Assembly (NCBI GenBank): GCA_023653785.1
Contig: JAMKCH010035170.1
Span: 1 to 64,000, forward strand
From: Ophioderma brevispina
Taxonomy: Eukaryota > Echinodermata > Ophiuroidea > Amphilepidida > Ophiodermatidae
DNA length: 64,000 nucleotides
Reading direction: 5' to 3'
Shown piece by piece: positions 34,300-46,787 of the stretch (position 1 is the stretch's first letter; each line of letters starts with the position of its first letter). A model generated the notes under the pieces. That model worked only from the letters and a program-made list of their open reading frames with translations. It ran no database searches and had not been told where the DNA came from. The translations under genes and the position numbers were made by a program.

Positions 34300-37200
34300 A
34301 TTTTTTCCCAGTTGCAGCCTAAAGGAAGTGTGGTGTGGTTTTGCTATAGTCTCATTCACAGCAATGCAATGTTCACACATGGTTCAAAATAAAACTAATA
34401 ATAGTGATAAACTTAAACTTTTGAACATGCTTTGATCCAGCCTAAATTAACTGACATACAACCATCATAGTGGCCTTTACTTGCTATCTTGAGCCAAGGT
34501 TAATATGATTATTGCATGCACTGCTTACTATCTCTTGTGGCAAGGTCAAAAACATTGCTGCAGAATATGTAACCTTGTGGCTTGTCACCTTTACTGAATT
34601 GAACATGTGTGTTTAACAATATTTTATTCATGGTTCAAATCTTAAAAGATTGTTTTAGTATTATAATTGGGATTCAATTAGCCTAATTTGAAGTCCAATG
34701 TTGAAAAGGGTTGGATATATTAGTCGAGTACAATTGATAAGTATTTAGTGAATTTTGTATGAAGTTGTGACTTTACCCACCATTCTACATAACAAGACCA
34801 CTTCCTGTTTGACAATTGATGAAAGCAGATAGCTGAACCTCCTTCATGTGATTCCACAAAGTACTTTATTCCACAAAAATGGTTTTGGACTACTATCTAT
34901 CATGCTGATGACAAATGCAAGGTGGTCACTTTTCGTTCGTCCCCATACTTTTGTCTTAAACCTGTGGAGTCTGAAATGTGAGAACCAGCAACCAAGGGCA
35001 AAATCCACATTTTGATCTGGGTCAATGGGTACCATATGAAGGGTAGCCTATTGCATAGGCTGTGTGGAATTGCTGTCTTTTAGACATATTGCTTGATCTG
35101 GTCAATGGTTATTGCATATACTGCATGGACCTGCTTGGAATTGAACCTTTTAACAATGCTTATTTGATATTGGGACAATGAGAATATATGTTCTCGTGTT
35201 ACATATAGTATACCACCATTGTGCAAGCAACCTAATAGTGATTTACACAAACATTTTATAATGTAGGGTCCTTAGCATTTGACACAAAAAGTTTGAAAGT
35301 CAAGTTACATGCAAAGTTTTACAGGGAGATATTAGGGAGCAACCAAAAGATAAAAAGAAGTTAGGAGCTACTCTCAACTAAAGTGTGTGTTTAAAGATTT
35401 AACAACAACGCCTCTATGCAAAACCACGACAAATAAACCCATTTGAGCACATAGGTCACCTTGCAGATTAAAAATTAGGGTACTTACAATATATACTACC
35501 AGCAGATTGGCTGTTCCTTTGTGTTGAAAATGGAAATAACTAAGATTTTATAAATAACAAATACCATCATGATTTAAATTAATTGCCATTTAAAATTAGC
35601 ATATTTTGTGGTTATTTGCAAGTCTTCAAATCACATTAATCATACAACGTTATGGTCATAAGGTTTACATGGCCTTCTCCATGATTTGCTAATTGATAGG
35701 CCTATGAATGAATTTATTTTAACAAGAAACACAGAAAAAAAAAGCTCACTACGCTGTGGTATAGTTTTTGCAGACCACAGTCTAGTCCTTTAACTATATA
35801 TAGATGTAGACGAAAAGTACATTCTCTTTTGTAATTTTGCAATAAATTAAAGACGCATATTGTATTACAAAAATAATGTAAAGATGGTCTTTCGGCTTAT
35901 TAACTTTAAGTGTGGAATTAGCCACTGTATTCATTATAAAGATGCAACAACCAAAACAAAAACAGGCTTCGTGCGGTTATGACTTTCAATCATGTTTATA
36001 TAATTGAAGAAAGAACACCTTTTAAGTTAGTGTGGAAAACCGCTGATAGTCAATGACTCTTAGGCCTAATTAACAGATAATTTATTTAAGTTAATGCAAT
36101 TGAGAGGATTGAAACAATAGTCCATCCCGCAAATCACATCATCACCATGGAACTTAGTAACTAATTACTGAGTATGGACGTTAATCTCCCCCTATGTTAA
36201 TAGCAATAGCTTTCATGACACGATATGACACACTAGTGTTGGTGTGTCATTAAAAATATATGCTCCCTTTCCATCCTAATGATAAGTGTCAGTTATGCAA
36301 AAATAATATAACAAAATTTATGTCAGAAGGCTAAATTCATTAGTGCAGATTGTCCTTTTTAAGGACTCTTCTGTGATTCCAGATTTTTGAAGGGCTCTCC
36401 GACGTCTTCCAAGTTTTTCCTTTATCAGAGTCCTTTTCGAGCCCCCTTTCCAACAAAAGGGGTTGTCAACAAATAAGGAGTGGCCTTATGGCGGGGGTAA
36501 TTGAACAGTGGGAGAAGAACCAATGCACAAGCCAAATGGATGGCGAAAGCCCAGCGTATGCTTCCTCCTCCATGCATAGAGCTTCCCCTAATAGCTCTCA
36601 CTGTCAAGCGTGCTAAGGCTACAGTTAGATTCAAGACGGATATGCTAATTGTGTTTGGTTTGGAGCAATTTCTACCGTCTCTGTCGTCAGATGCAGTTCA
36701 AGACGGGTCCGTTCCATCCGCATCATTGACCTTCCTGAAAAAGACTTATCGAACATCAATCGCAGCCTCTGGAACGTGAACTGCTTGTTCAAACCATTGT
36801 GGCTGCAGGTCAGGTTATACAGTTTTCCAAAAGGTCGTATACTTTGCTAGGTGTTTGACATTCTGATAAACTTTAATTTGATTTTCATTGCCATCCTATC
36901 ACAAATACAATTATTTACTTATCTTAGGTAGTTCTCACATAGACCCGCGGCCATTGATCGCCAAATTTCATTATATATACCTGTTAAATATTGACATATT
37001 AATCTACTCGGTTCGTGTGTGTCCTTAATTGTACAAAGTTGACTTGAAAGTCAAACTTGGGAAATGTGTTCAATTGCTTAAAAGCGAACACCCTATTTGC
37101 ACTGTAGTTTCATCGGAATTCAGTGACTTTCTTTCATTCGTAGGTGTAAACTTCAAAATTTGTTTGGATGTTAGGATGGAGTATGGTAAGCGAAATAATC

Positions 37201-37660
37201 TGTGGAAAACGTTGGCCAGTTCGCAAAACCTTGATACAAGGAGATGCTTTATAATTATAAAGATGATTGTGCAGAAGGCAATAATTAGATAAGTGTAACA
37301 CCCAAATCATACGCGAAACGTGTATCCCTTAAATCCCTAAATGCCATTTTTGCCACTTTTCAAAAATCATGGAGCGGACCCCTGCCTTGTGTTTAGTGGG
37401 AAATTGCTCCTAGATCTAACAAGACAAATAACGCTATACCTCTTTTTTTGCGGTGATGGTCAGTTTGGTAGTCATTCTCCTCTATAGGGACACCCAACGT
37501 AAATTTCTTTAGTTCGATATGAACAAAATAATCCCGCATCTACGTATCGAGTAACACCTGGCATGTCATGACTTCAAATGGTATCAACTATTCTGATACC
37601 AACGTCGCTTTGTTAATGTCCTTGTGGAACTATCAAACTCAATAATGTATACTGGTGTGT
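34300..37660. other. Mostly noncoding, one unassigned open frame
   Basis: AT-rich sequence. Minus-strand TTGGTTGCTGGTTCTCACATTTCAG ending near 34976 is an excellent acceptor-like tract, but only about 22 codons follow before a stop. At 36501-36779 a plus-strand frame (AKWMAKAQRM, then LIALTVKRAKATVRFK) has non-random composition and may be a transposon fragment; I cannot name it. Confidence 0.3.
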
Positions 37661-37663
37661 GGG

Positions 37664-37704
37664 CCCAACTTCCCGATTCCAGCAAGATCTTCATCAAAGG
37701 CCGG
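37664..37704 (-). ncRNA. Hammerhead-like terminal motif, inverted copy
   Basis: On the minus strand CCTTTGATGAAGATC, TTGCTG and GAATCGGGAA parallel the plus-strand motif at 38334-38373 base for base with several substitutions. The shared CA(T/C)AC(T/C)AGTATACA follows both. This is the pseudo-LTR end of a Penelope-like element in opposite orientation. Its GAAA core box is mutated (GGGA), so ribozyme activity is not expected. Confidence 0.5.
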
Positions 37705-37857
37705 CAAACTAACAGAACAACAAATAAGACAAACCATATAAGATATAGACAAGAGTGATGAAACGTGTTAAAAGAAAACAAAGGAAAGGGATGGGTGATC
37801 ATGGTGATAAGAAATATGCTGAAATAGAACAATAGAAGTTAATGAACAAGGAAATGA

Positions 37858-38337
37858 GCAAGAAACGGTGGTCCTGTTCTACAGATTCTTTCCTACATTC
37901 ATGACACCCCGACTTTCTCAGCTGTCAAGAACCACCCAGGTGTAACGTTTGATGTCACGTCTCTCTATACACGATGCATGGAGGTATCGCAGCCAGCTTG
38001 GCACCTTCGGCCAAAAATGGACCATCATAATGTATTATATAACTATAAGAATACATTCATATGAATGAATGACAATTACCTGCAGGTACACGGGACGGCG
38101 ATGGGCACGAGAATGGCGCCTTCATTGGCTTGCATTCTCATGTCCAGTTTTGAAGACCAGGCTCTTGCTGCAGCACCGTGTCGTCCTTGGAGGTACATCG
38201 ATGATGTATTTTTCATCTGGACAAGTGATGAGGAAAGTCTCATCACATTCACTAACCACATCAATTCCTTCCACAGGAGTGACAGGACCATTAAATTCAT
38301 ATCTAAACATCTGTTGTTTTGTCAGTTTATATACCTT
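37858..38337 (+). pseudogene. Penelope-like element reverse transcriptase, broken
   Basis: One frame encodes GVTFDVTSLYT (the first catalytic aspartate region) at 37939-37971. It then has an in-frame TGA at 38062-38064, then YLQVHGTAMGTRMAPSLA and PWRYIDDVFFIW, whose YIDD is the catalytic box. The GTAMGTRMAPS block and FDVTSLYT are hallmarks of Penelope-like reverse transcriptases rather than LINE or LTR enzymes. The usual thumb region and GIY-YIG endonuclease are missing: after KFISKH the frame runs straight into the terminal repeat and stops at 38338. Both the stop and the deletion make it inactive. Confidence 0.85.
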
Positions 38338-38373
38338 TGATGAAGATCCTGTTAGGATCGAAATGTCAGGGCC
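38334..38373 (+). ncRNA. Hammerhead-ribozyme-like motif of a Penelope-like element
   Basis: CCTTTGATGA, a five-pair stem GATCC/GGATC with loop TGTTA, then GAAA and a closing AGG that can pair with the leading CCT reproduce the order of a minimal type-I hammerhead. Penelope-like elements are known to carry such motifs in their terminal repeats. Two departures are visible: the conserved CTGATGA box reads TTGATGA (the first, catalytically important C is T), and one extra A precedes the stem. Activity is therefore doubtful. Confidence 0.5.
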
Positions 38374-38639
38374 ACATACTAGTATACAGTTTACCTAAAC
38401 AGGCTATTTTTTTGGAGAAAAAAATGGTAACAGCATTTACTTATCTTTAAATTCACTAATGCAATGATTTCGTTCGCGTGTACACAGAAAAATAATTTTC
38501 AGAACAATATTTCGGGTATTTATTACAATCGCGAGCTCCCGCTAGTTGAGCGAACGAGAGCGGCTGATCTACGAAACGATGTAGCGCCATCTTGATACAC
38601 ATTCATTGATATCAAACAAACAATTCGGCCTTAGGTCTG

Positions 38640-39832
38640 GCATTCTACATCTGATGCCCTGACCTACGTTTCCCAATGCATCACTAATTCCATAGTGACA
38701 GAGCGGATTCAAGAATTGTCTGTCTCTATATCAGCAAAGCATTCGATAGAGTGTGGCATCCTGGTCTACTGGTCAAGCTTTCTGCCTTAAGATTCCTCAG
38801 AAAATTTACTGAATTGGTTGCAGGACTACCTTCGCGACCGCTCCCTCAGAGTCATCCTAAACGGGAGGGCATCCAGCCCAGCAAGAAGTCGAATAATGCA
38901 GGTGTACCACAAGGTTCAATCCTCGGCTCTCTTCTTTTCATTATATACATTGACGACATCAAAAGGAGAATCCTGAACCATCCATCCTCTATGCAGACGA
39001 TGTCACACTCACGACCTTCATAAAGTTAAGAGGACAGAATTCCAGCTGCGGCCTCTCTCAACAATGATTTGCAGGAAATCGAGTCTTGGGCAACTGAATG
39101 AAATGTACCATTTGGTGCTACCAAGTGTAAAACTGTAACAATATCAAACAAGAAAGATGCTGTAACCGGCCATCCAAGTCTCCACTTCTTTGGAACAACT
39201 CTAGAAGAACTCGACAGGGTTGATTTACACCTTGGCATCTCCATCAGTAATGATCTGTCCTTCCCCTGTGATACCAAAAATATGATTAAAAAACTGCCCA
39301 GTCAGCTACTAGTATTGCTGCTCCGTCGAAGTTTCCACCCCTATCTCTTGCGAGAACCACAGGATTTTTATATATAAATCCTAGTTTGATCCACATGTCC
39401 AACATTGAATATGCAAGCTCAGCATTGTGTGGAGCACACTCACTACACTATCCAAATTTGATGCAATCCAGAGACGTTTCAGTTCTATAATCGGTAAATC
39501 CCTGAGAGTTGAGCTCCTAGCTCTACCACTCCAACCTCTGGTCATATCAGGACAGTCGGTGTTGCTACAACAATCCTTTCCTCAGCCCAGCTGCTACCTG
39601 AGCACTTCTCATTGACCGACCCCGCTATTAGGCTCTCAGTCAGGTCTCATGACCTTGCTGTGAAATCCCAAGGTCCAACTTGATCTCCCACAGGCTACAT
39701 TTCTCTCAGTTTGTAGGCTTATGGAATGCCTTTCCTGCTCATGTAGCATCAAACCAGGACTTGTAGAGCTTCAAAAAAGTAGGTTAAATCGCTATCTTGG
39801 CGCCAATTCCGTCAGCGTTACTATTTTTTACT
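38640..39832 (+). pseudogene. LINE (CR1/Jockey-like) reverse transcriptase remnant
   Basis: Joined across at least four frameshifts, this reads as the central and 3' part of a non-LTR reverse transcriptase. It shows STSDALTYVSQCI (about 38645), ISKAFDRVWHPGLLVKL (38730 on), AGVPQGSILGSLLFIIYIDD (about 38898-38957), a degraded YADD region near 38990, ESWAT, LHLGISISNDLSFP (about 39230) and IQRRFSSIIGKSL (about 39470). The endonuclease and 5' part are absent, so it is 5'-truncated, as is usual for LINEs. It lies about 270 bp after the Penelope-like remnant in the same orientation. Clade is uncertain, and it is certainly inactive. Confidence 0.85.
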
Positions 39833-39949
39833 AAATAGATAAGTGCTGTAATGCTTGACTAGCCTTGGACATTAAAAAAATCACTTGATGGAAGCGATCA
39901 ATGAAGAAGTGAAACACTAATGCACACCGTGCCAACCAACCACGTGAAT

Positions 39950-40355
39950 GAAATTGTCAACAACCCTCAAAACTCTCGTATAATTTCCTGTCATCCTGCG
40001 GTTTTGCCCCACCCGTCACAACATCCCGTATTCTTCTTTTAATAACTCATAGTCCCGTCATATCCTTAGCTTAAGTAGTTACCATATTCTAAGGAAACGT
40101 TAATATTTAATGAGCGAACGGGAGCAATCACTGAATTGAAGCGAATTCTGAAACAGAAGCGATCACTGAAACAGAACTCCTCAAACTCCCGTATAAATTA
40201 CCCGTCATCCTGAAGTTTAGGACTCTCCCGAGTCACAACATTCCTGTATTCTTAATCTTTTCAATAACTCAAGTTCCTCTGTTCCCGTCATATCCGTAGC
40301 TCATGTAATATACCATTTTTCCTAACTAAGGAAACGTCAATATTTAATCCCGACT
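39950..40355. repeat. Tandem duplication, ~225-bp period
   Basis: CTCAAAACTCTCGTATAA, CTGTCATCCTG, GTCACAACAT, GTATTCTT, CCCGTCATATCC, GTAGCT-like and AAGGAAACGT occur at 39965-40110 and again in the same order at 40188-40350. Confidence 0.75.
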
Positions 40356-41078
40356 AACTTTCTGTAAATTTCGTCGTCTGGACTTTTTCCACAGCAAACC
40401 TAATTCCCGGACCCATTGTTTTTCATGTCCATCGAATAAACATGATAAAGGGGTGATTGGGGCAATACAGTTTGGCTGTTATTCAGGTCATGCGTTTTAT
40501 CAGCTGATGTTGATATTTGTATATAAGACCGCGATTGGTCAGCGATTGGTTTAATACCCACTTATCAGTAGGAACGCCAACGACGCATATAGCCGTTAAA
40601 AGGTCCAATTTTTTAAGGGTTCGAACTTTGGTGATATTTTTTCGCGCGGTTTTCATTAGCAATTTTAATTGATTAATATTAACACAGGAGAGGACAAATT
40701 ATTCCCACAAGGACTCCTGAAATAAAGTCTTAGATATGTATATATTTTTTTTATAAATATACAATTTTTCAATCGGCTTTCTCCACAGTCGATATAAGGC
40801 AAATTTAGCCATGATCATGCTGTCAACTTCCAGCAGAATTTTGCAATGTTTACATTTTTCAAGTAGTACATTCGAATGTACATCTTATCACAAAATGAAT
40901 GATCATTTTTAGGCATGATGAGAAAAAGTATTGGTATATTCCATCTTCTGATAGGATTGATCGATGTGGCAATGACCGTACTTGTTAGAAAACGCACTTT
41001 GAAAACACGTTGTCAAAAATGATATTGACAGATTAGTCAACTCTTACCTATAGAGTTGATCTATCGCTTCTTACATAT

Positions 41079-41154
41079 GCCAACTGGTTAGCTCAGTTAG
41101 CAAGCGCGCTATTCAAGTAATGCGGCGATTACGGGTTCGAGTCCAGCCAAGGGC
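41079..41154 (+). tRNA. tRNA-like gene or tRNA-derived SINE head (decayed)
   Basis: TTAGCTCAGTTAGCAAGCG is a good A box with D-arm form, and GGGTTCGAGTCC a good B box with T-loop form, at normal spacing. GCC at 41079 can pair with GGC at 41152. A run of eight T follows, a typical RNA polymerase III stop. The acceptor stem is poor beyond three or four pairs, the T stem has mismatches, and the anticodon stem needs a bulge, so this is more likely a pseudogene or SINE than a working tRNA. Confidence 0.4.
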
Positions 41155-41748
41155 ATTATTTTTTTTAACACCTCGGCACGCTGGCCAGCTCCAGGAAGAT
41201 TAAATTGATGTTATACTGTATACTATAAATTTATTATTTTCCTAATCTCATTTGGGGGGGGTCTTAAGGAGTAGGCGAATTTTGCGTGGGCCCTTTTCCC
41301 CTTAAAATGCATGTTACGCCATCGAAGACTGAGCCCTTACCGGTTATTCCTTCACGAAAAAATCAATATGCACACAGTTGAATGGGGTTCATGTTCTTTA
41401 TTCCGTATTAACTTAATTGGGGATTCCACGCATGTCATCAAGTCATCTTACTTTTTTTTATCTTTTAGAGTGCTTTTCTTTCTGTAAAACGATACCATTT
41501 CCCAATATAATTACTAACAAACTGACCACCTATTTTCCTTTCCTGAAAGTTCCAAGAGACACAAATATAAAAGCTCGGTTTTCTGTCTAAGCGTAAAACA
41601 AACAAATTCTGCACGAGGTTCGTATCCACTTGCGTCATGCTTGCGTGTCATTGTCACGCATGCAAACACCTTTCAGGTCGAAAACACCAACATGCGAATG
41701 GCCGTCTTAGCATGCCATTTAATTCACGATTTTTCAGACAAACTAACC

Positions 41749-42690
41749 CAGACAACATACATATTGGCCCAATATTGTTTTCCCATTGGCAATATTGCAT
41801 TGGCATTAGCTTGTCGACCAATATCGAGCCAATATGGGTTCCCCATTGGCAATATTAGCATTGGCATTAGCTTGTCGACCAATATCGAGCAATATGGGTT
41901 TCCCGTTGGCAAATTAGCATTGGCATTAGCTTGTCGACCAATATCGAGCCAATATGGGTTCCCCATTGGCAATATTAGCATGGCATTATCTTGTTGACAT
42001 ATATTGGAGCAAATTGGTTTCCATTGGCCACTTAAACATTGGTTCGATGTTGTGATAGTGTGGGCGGGTCTGCAAAATAAGACCTCTCAGTTTTTCCAGC
42101 ACAAGGTTATGTTTTTGACGATTCTATTTTTCTGAAGTGATAAATGCAACTTTTTCATCACTAATATAATTAGTATGATGCGTTTGGTTGATCATTTTCT
42201 AGATATTTGATTAGGGATAGCATGCTACAATGTAAACACAAAACCATATTTAACTCAAACATATAATTGGGACACCATAGATTAGAATGTAATGTCAGGA
42301 AAAAGGTAATTATCCAATGTTCACACACATTTGTGTATAACTTCGCCTCACTACCTATTTGTAAAATGTAGATTGCAAACACTTCCCTGTATCAAGAGGG
42401 AGGGGTCAGTCCTATATATGGTAGTGAATGCAATTTTTAATTAAGCGCTAATTAGTGCTCATATTTTAATTGGTTTATTTTTTTTATTTTTTTTATAATA
42501 ATTGGAAATTTGATCAGAGTATTGGTCCAAGGTTGGCTCTTTATTGGCCCAATATTGTATTGCCAATATTAATTGGCCCATTCTAGGGCCAACGAGCAAA
42601 TAACATGGGTACAATATTGTAAGCCATTATTGGGCCAATCTAAAATTCAATATTGGGCTTATCTTGGGCCAATATTGTAATGTTGTCTGG
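41749..42690. mobile_element. TIR element with internal ATTGGCAATATT tandem repeats
   Basis: The left end CCAGACAACATACATATTGG and the inverse of the right end, CCAGACAACATTACAATATT, form terminal inverted repeats. Near the left end about four units of 61 bp (41768-42040) repeat GACCAATATCGAGCCAATAT, GGGTTCCCCATTGGCAATAT and TAGCATTGGCATTAGCTTGT. Near the right end (42535-42680) shorter TTGGGCCAATATTG words recur. The plus and minus open frames here (41637-41997) are by-products of the repeat. No transposase, so non-autonomous. Confidence 0.85.
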
Positions 42691-43183
42691 AAATGTACAT
42701 CAAGATCTACCTCTGTAGCATTTTTCGTAGATGGCGAATTAATATGTTCTTTTTTGTTGTTCGTGACTCTGACTTTCGCACATTTTGGTACGTATTTTCG
42801 GCGTGTTTAGCTTTAATTTTCTGGCACGGAATTCCATATCTCTACCAATTTCTACTGGAAATCAAAGTTTAGTATCTTATGTGCGTGGTAAGTTACATAA
42901 TTGAACCGAAAATTTCAATATCATTTCGATTTTTAAATTTTTCTTCGAGGACTCGCACTCGCAAATCTGAACGCTTGGATTTAAAATTTTGTGACGTCAA
43001 ATCAGGGGTCAAGTCCTGTAAAAAATACCGGAAGCAATGCCACTGGCGTTCCTACTGTTATGCAAGTTATAGGCTTTGCTAGCGGTCAATCTGCCTCGCG
43101 TTCGTTACTTAATGTTGTAATGACGAAGTAGATTGACTCTTGGTCACGGTCGGCGACTCGGCGATGTCGTTCACGCTGGTTTA

Positions 43184-43844
43184 AAGGCCCCAGTCACACT
43201 GGGAGATAACGACAGGTTACAACTAGATGCGACTAGTTGCGATTGGCAAACGCAAGCAGTCTTCGGCAATCTTAAAAAGGTTTGCCACTGATCGGCGACG
43301 ATCGCGGGCTGTGGCAGGTAGTCGCACATGTCCCTCCTGTCGCAGAGAGGTTTTCGGTCATGTTCAAAAACATTTCTGCGATTGAACCAAGGTTTGACCG
43401 CCGCATACAATCGCCTACAATCGCATTTGGTCGTGCGATGGTGGCACGTCAAGTCTGGTATGTAGTCGCCCCACCGACTATCGTTACGATTGGCATTGTT
43501 TAGAGTGGTGCGGTTCCAAATAGCATGAGGCGTGGAAAAGATATGTACGACTATCCTGCGAGTGTCTGCGATAACGCACCGTGTATAGACCAATCGCGCG
43601 CTATGTGAGGACCGTTGTGCCACCAACGTGTCACCACCAAGGACTGTTGTGCATTTGTGCCACTTAGTCTTGTGTTGTGTGGGTTTGGTTTCGTGCCCAT
43701 TATCGATAGATGAATCGTAGATGAATTTTATTAGGGTGATGCTCACAACGATTGACACCAAATCTTACGATGGCCTGGACGATCGCACGATTTCTCAATC
43801 GCGGGCAATCCCAGGCAATCGCCTTTCCAGTGTGACTGGGGCTT
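43184..43844. mobile_element. TA-flanked MITE with AAGGCCCCAGTCACACTGG ends
   Basis: The left AAGGCCCCAGTCACACTGG and right CCAGTGTGACTGGGGCTT are inverted repeats, bounded by TA on both sides, as in Tc1/mariner-type insertions. Internal GATCGCGGGC, GCAATCGCA and CTACAATCGC words are partly mirrored, giving a strong fold-back. The 196-codon minus-strand frame (43171-43761) covers the element and is a compositional effect, not a gene. Confidence 0.85.
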
Positions 43845-45085
43845 TATCGACATCATCTGAAAGAAAGGCCCAATTACGGATGAAGTCCATAGACCAATTT
43901 AAACGTGTTTATTGTTGATAAACCCAGTTTATCAGTCCATAATCAGGTTATCGTTAACAAACTTGGTTTACTACTAAAAAGCAAAACAAAACAAAGAGAA
44001 AGTTTTTTTCGCAGATAAATCTAGTTATTCCTTAATCGTCGAACCTGGCGTTTGGACTATGGCGTTTGGACTTGCCATAGATGTTACGCAACCGCGTTTG
44101 TTTTTTACAAGCAGTCAATCGAAACCAACAAAAAATAATTAAAAATGTACACAAACGCACAAAAGGCTTCATAAATCTCACAACTCGATTTTTTCCTTTT
44201 CTTTTCAAATGTTTTACCCATAAAAGGAGGAAAGCATTAATTTCCCCGCCGCGCCCTGTCGTTTAACGCCTTTTTCTCCTCCACATTGAAATGATCTTGC
44301 CGACAAGACGTCTATGCTGGGCATGATATTAAACGATTATGCTCATTACTAAAGTCAATATTTTCTCTGTTCGTGGCATGGTTTCCCGGCAACAGTTAAC
44401 ACGAACACGGATATTGAAATGACAGCGATGTATTTTCATATCATGAACTTGTCATCTTGTCAATTTTGACCCATTGTTTTGTCATAATCGCTGTAATGCG
44501 CCAACCAAAATAATTATACGCTAATGACACTCGACAATTTACACTTTTTGGGCAATTCCTATCGACTCGTTCGCCACCTTCCTCTCTTTACCCCTTCTCT
44601 CTTTTCCTCTTTCCGAGTACAGAAGGTGGTGGTAGTAGTAGTATTATACAACAATTATTTTTTAAATAAAAGTAAAAAAATATAAAATAATAAGAGCATA
44701 TGTACAGTTGTGCAAGAACTAACCTAATTATACCAATGAACCAAATATGATACAAGAATATTGGTCGGGGCGCAACTTTTTTTTTTTTTAAATAGTGCAT
44801 TTTAGTTAGAGAGTAGTGTTCCCAAATTAATTTGCATATCGTCAAATTTGGTTAAATCTACATTTTGAGAACAAAAATACATCAAATTTTGGGGAGGTTT
44901 AGTTGCATTTTTGCAACAATCAAAAATCTCCAGATCGGGCGTTAGCGTTCGCACCAATTTTACCCCATCGACGACAGAGAAGGGCTAATTACGATGAGGT
45001 CTTCAGCTAGCTCTATAGTTTAGCCAGCAGGTACTGGACAGAGGAGAAAATGATCCTTAACACGAGCATGACGTACGAGCTTTAG
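43845..45085. other. Noncoding, no feature assigned
   Basis: A short run of GTTTATC and GATAAAC words at 43905-43975 resembles the satellite at 30690. A polypyrimidine run lies at 44578-44618, followed by an AT-rich run. Nothing coding is recognised. Confidence 0.4.
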
Positions 45086-45573
45086 GGTTTCACACCACAA
45101 ATGCTGGTCCCATTCGTTCCTGTACAAAATGGGCGGGATGAAAACGTAATTTTCTCCTCAATGGAACATCTCAGACTTTAAAGCTAACATTCTGCTTGAA
45201 GATCATCATATCTCCTACCCAATCAATCAATAAAAATTAGGGTAGTTATCCCCAAAATTTTCGAGCTACTGGACCGTGAAGACTAGCATGCACCGTGGAC
45301 CCTGGAGGTCACAGCACTTTTTCAGTCAGGTGTTCCCTGTAAGAATACGGTTAAAATTGGTTTGTCGGAACAAAATAACATATCAATGACAACCTTTTTT
45401 GATATTCCTACAGATTTTATACTTAATATTGATAGCAACCATGATTTGCAACCCAGATCTTGCCATTTCTCTCAGTTTTAGGGTATACTTAGGCGAGGGT
45501 CACCAAAAAAACACCTCATTTGCAGTGGGGGCTGGACTTACCTGTTTCTCATGTTATTTACTGGTGTGAATCC
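45086..45573. mobile_element. MITE K, copy 1
   Basis: It begins GGTTTCACACCA and ends TGGTGTGAATCC, which are inverted to each other with one mismatch. The whole 488-bp body is nearly identical to 46788-47315. No coding capacity. The pair shows recent activity of one non-autonomous family. Confidence 0.82.
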
Positions 45574-45682
45574 TATAGAGACCTCAGATTTGTACTAAAG
45601 GATATGCATTTCTTGACTATGTGTGAAACCCCTTCACATTGTTCGTCGATCATTCATGATGATAATTTTTTTTTTAATTTAA

Positions 45683-46063
45683 AGGCCCCCTCCGACTCAG
45701 AGATTTCCTGGGACGGGGGCGCCCTCAATTCCAAAAAATCCGGTGTTTTGGCATGTACATAATGCTTCCAATATTAATAATCACTGTGTGAAAGGTGCTA
45801 AGCTTACATCGAATTACTTCATTATAGAAAATCACAACTTTGTTATAATAAATTCCGGATCCGGAAAATTTTTTGGTATACACAGTATCTGATGGGACGT
45901 AATACTAAACAAAAATGTTTACGCATCAAAACGAAAAATCCGATACACCTCAAATGCGGAATTGTGAATTTTAGGTTTTCTATCCTTAGTTCTAGTTGAC
46001 TATTTTTCAGTTATTACACCAAAAAAATAATATTTCGAAATCTCTGAGTCAGACACTAAGTGA
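45683..46063. repeat. Dispersed repeat with GACTCAGAGATTTC ends
   Basis: CCGACTCAGAGATTTC at the left is inverted at the right as GAAATCTCTGAGTCAG. The left part, including GGGGGCGCCCTCAATT, recurs at 49762-49797. The right part (45783-46055) recurs at 299-575. Probably an old short TIR element with at least three partial copies here. Confidence 0.55.
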
Positions 46064-46787
46064 GCAGAAAATAGTATGTGTCCTCTAAATATCAAATATT
46101 CTGCTATCTACTGAAGATTTCTTAGATAGGACTCACCAAAAACACTATTTCTGTTTTCCATTGCTTTAAAGCATATATCAGAAATAAAATAACTTACTCT
46201 TTGCTCCTTATAGCACCTGGCCTTTGAGAAGTGAAAGGAGGGGATTACTCAGGGAGGGGTTTACTCGGGGAGGGGTTTACTGGGGGGGTTGCTTGTAAGC
46301 ATGTCACACCAAAGTCCTATTATAGCTGACAAACACTTTCAATTTAACATGTATCAAAAAAGCTTCACTTTCTGGATAAAAGAAGAGCTGCCATCATTGG
46401 TAAAACCCGGCATGTACATCACAAAAGTTGTCATGGCCTATCTTTTATCCATACGGTGGCTATTTAATCGGCTAATACATTGCGCAAGCCAGACTGCTGA
46501 ATTTTGCACCTTAGACTAAGCTTAGACTTGGTCATTTTACATTCGCTTCAAAATCTTCAACCAGCTAAGAGTGTTTACAGCTCCATTCACACTTACCTTG
46601 CCTTGCCTATCGAGCAGTTCACCTGTGCTGCCCCCCCCCCCGCTCGGCACAGGCAACACTAGGCCAGGGGGACCGCTTCAGAATCACCAGTGTTTTGAAA
46701 ACTAGTTGACAAGATCAAATTGACTTACCGAGGTCAGGCGGAGGTCACAAACTATTTTGGCTATCTACTATATACACAGCTCGTATA

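Noticed and set aside
36501..36779. Named transposase or integrase
   Set aside because: The frame has non-random composition but no catalytic motif I can identify.
41637..41997. Overlapping plus and minus frames with repeated peptide units
   Set aside because: They are translations of the 61-bp tandem units of a TIR element.
43171..43761. 196-codon minus-strand open frame
   Set aside because: It lies almost wholly inside the TA-flanked MITE and shows no transposase motif.
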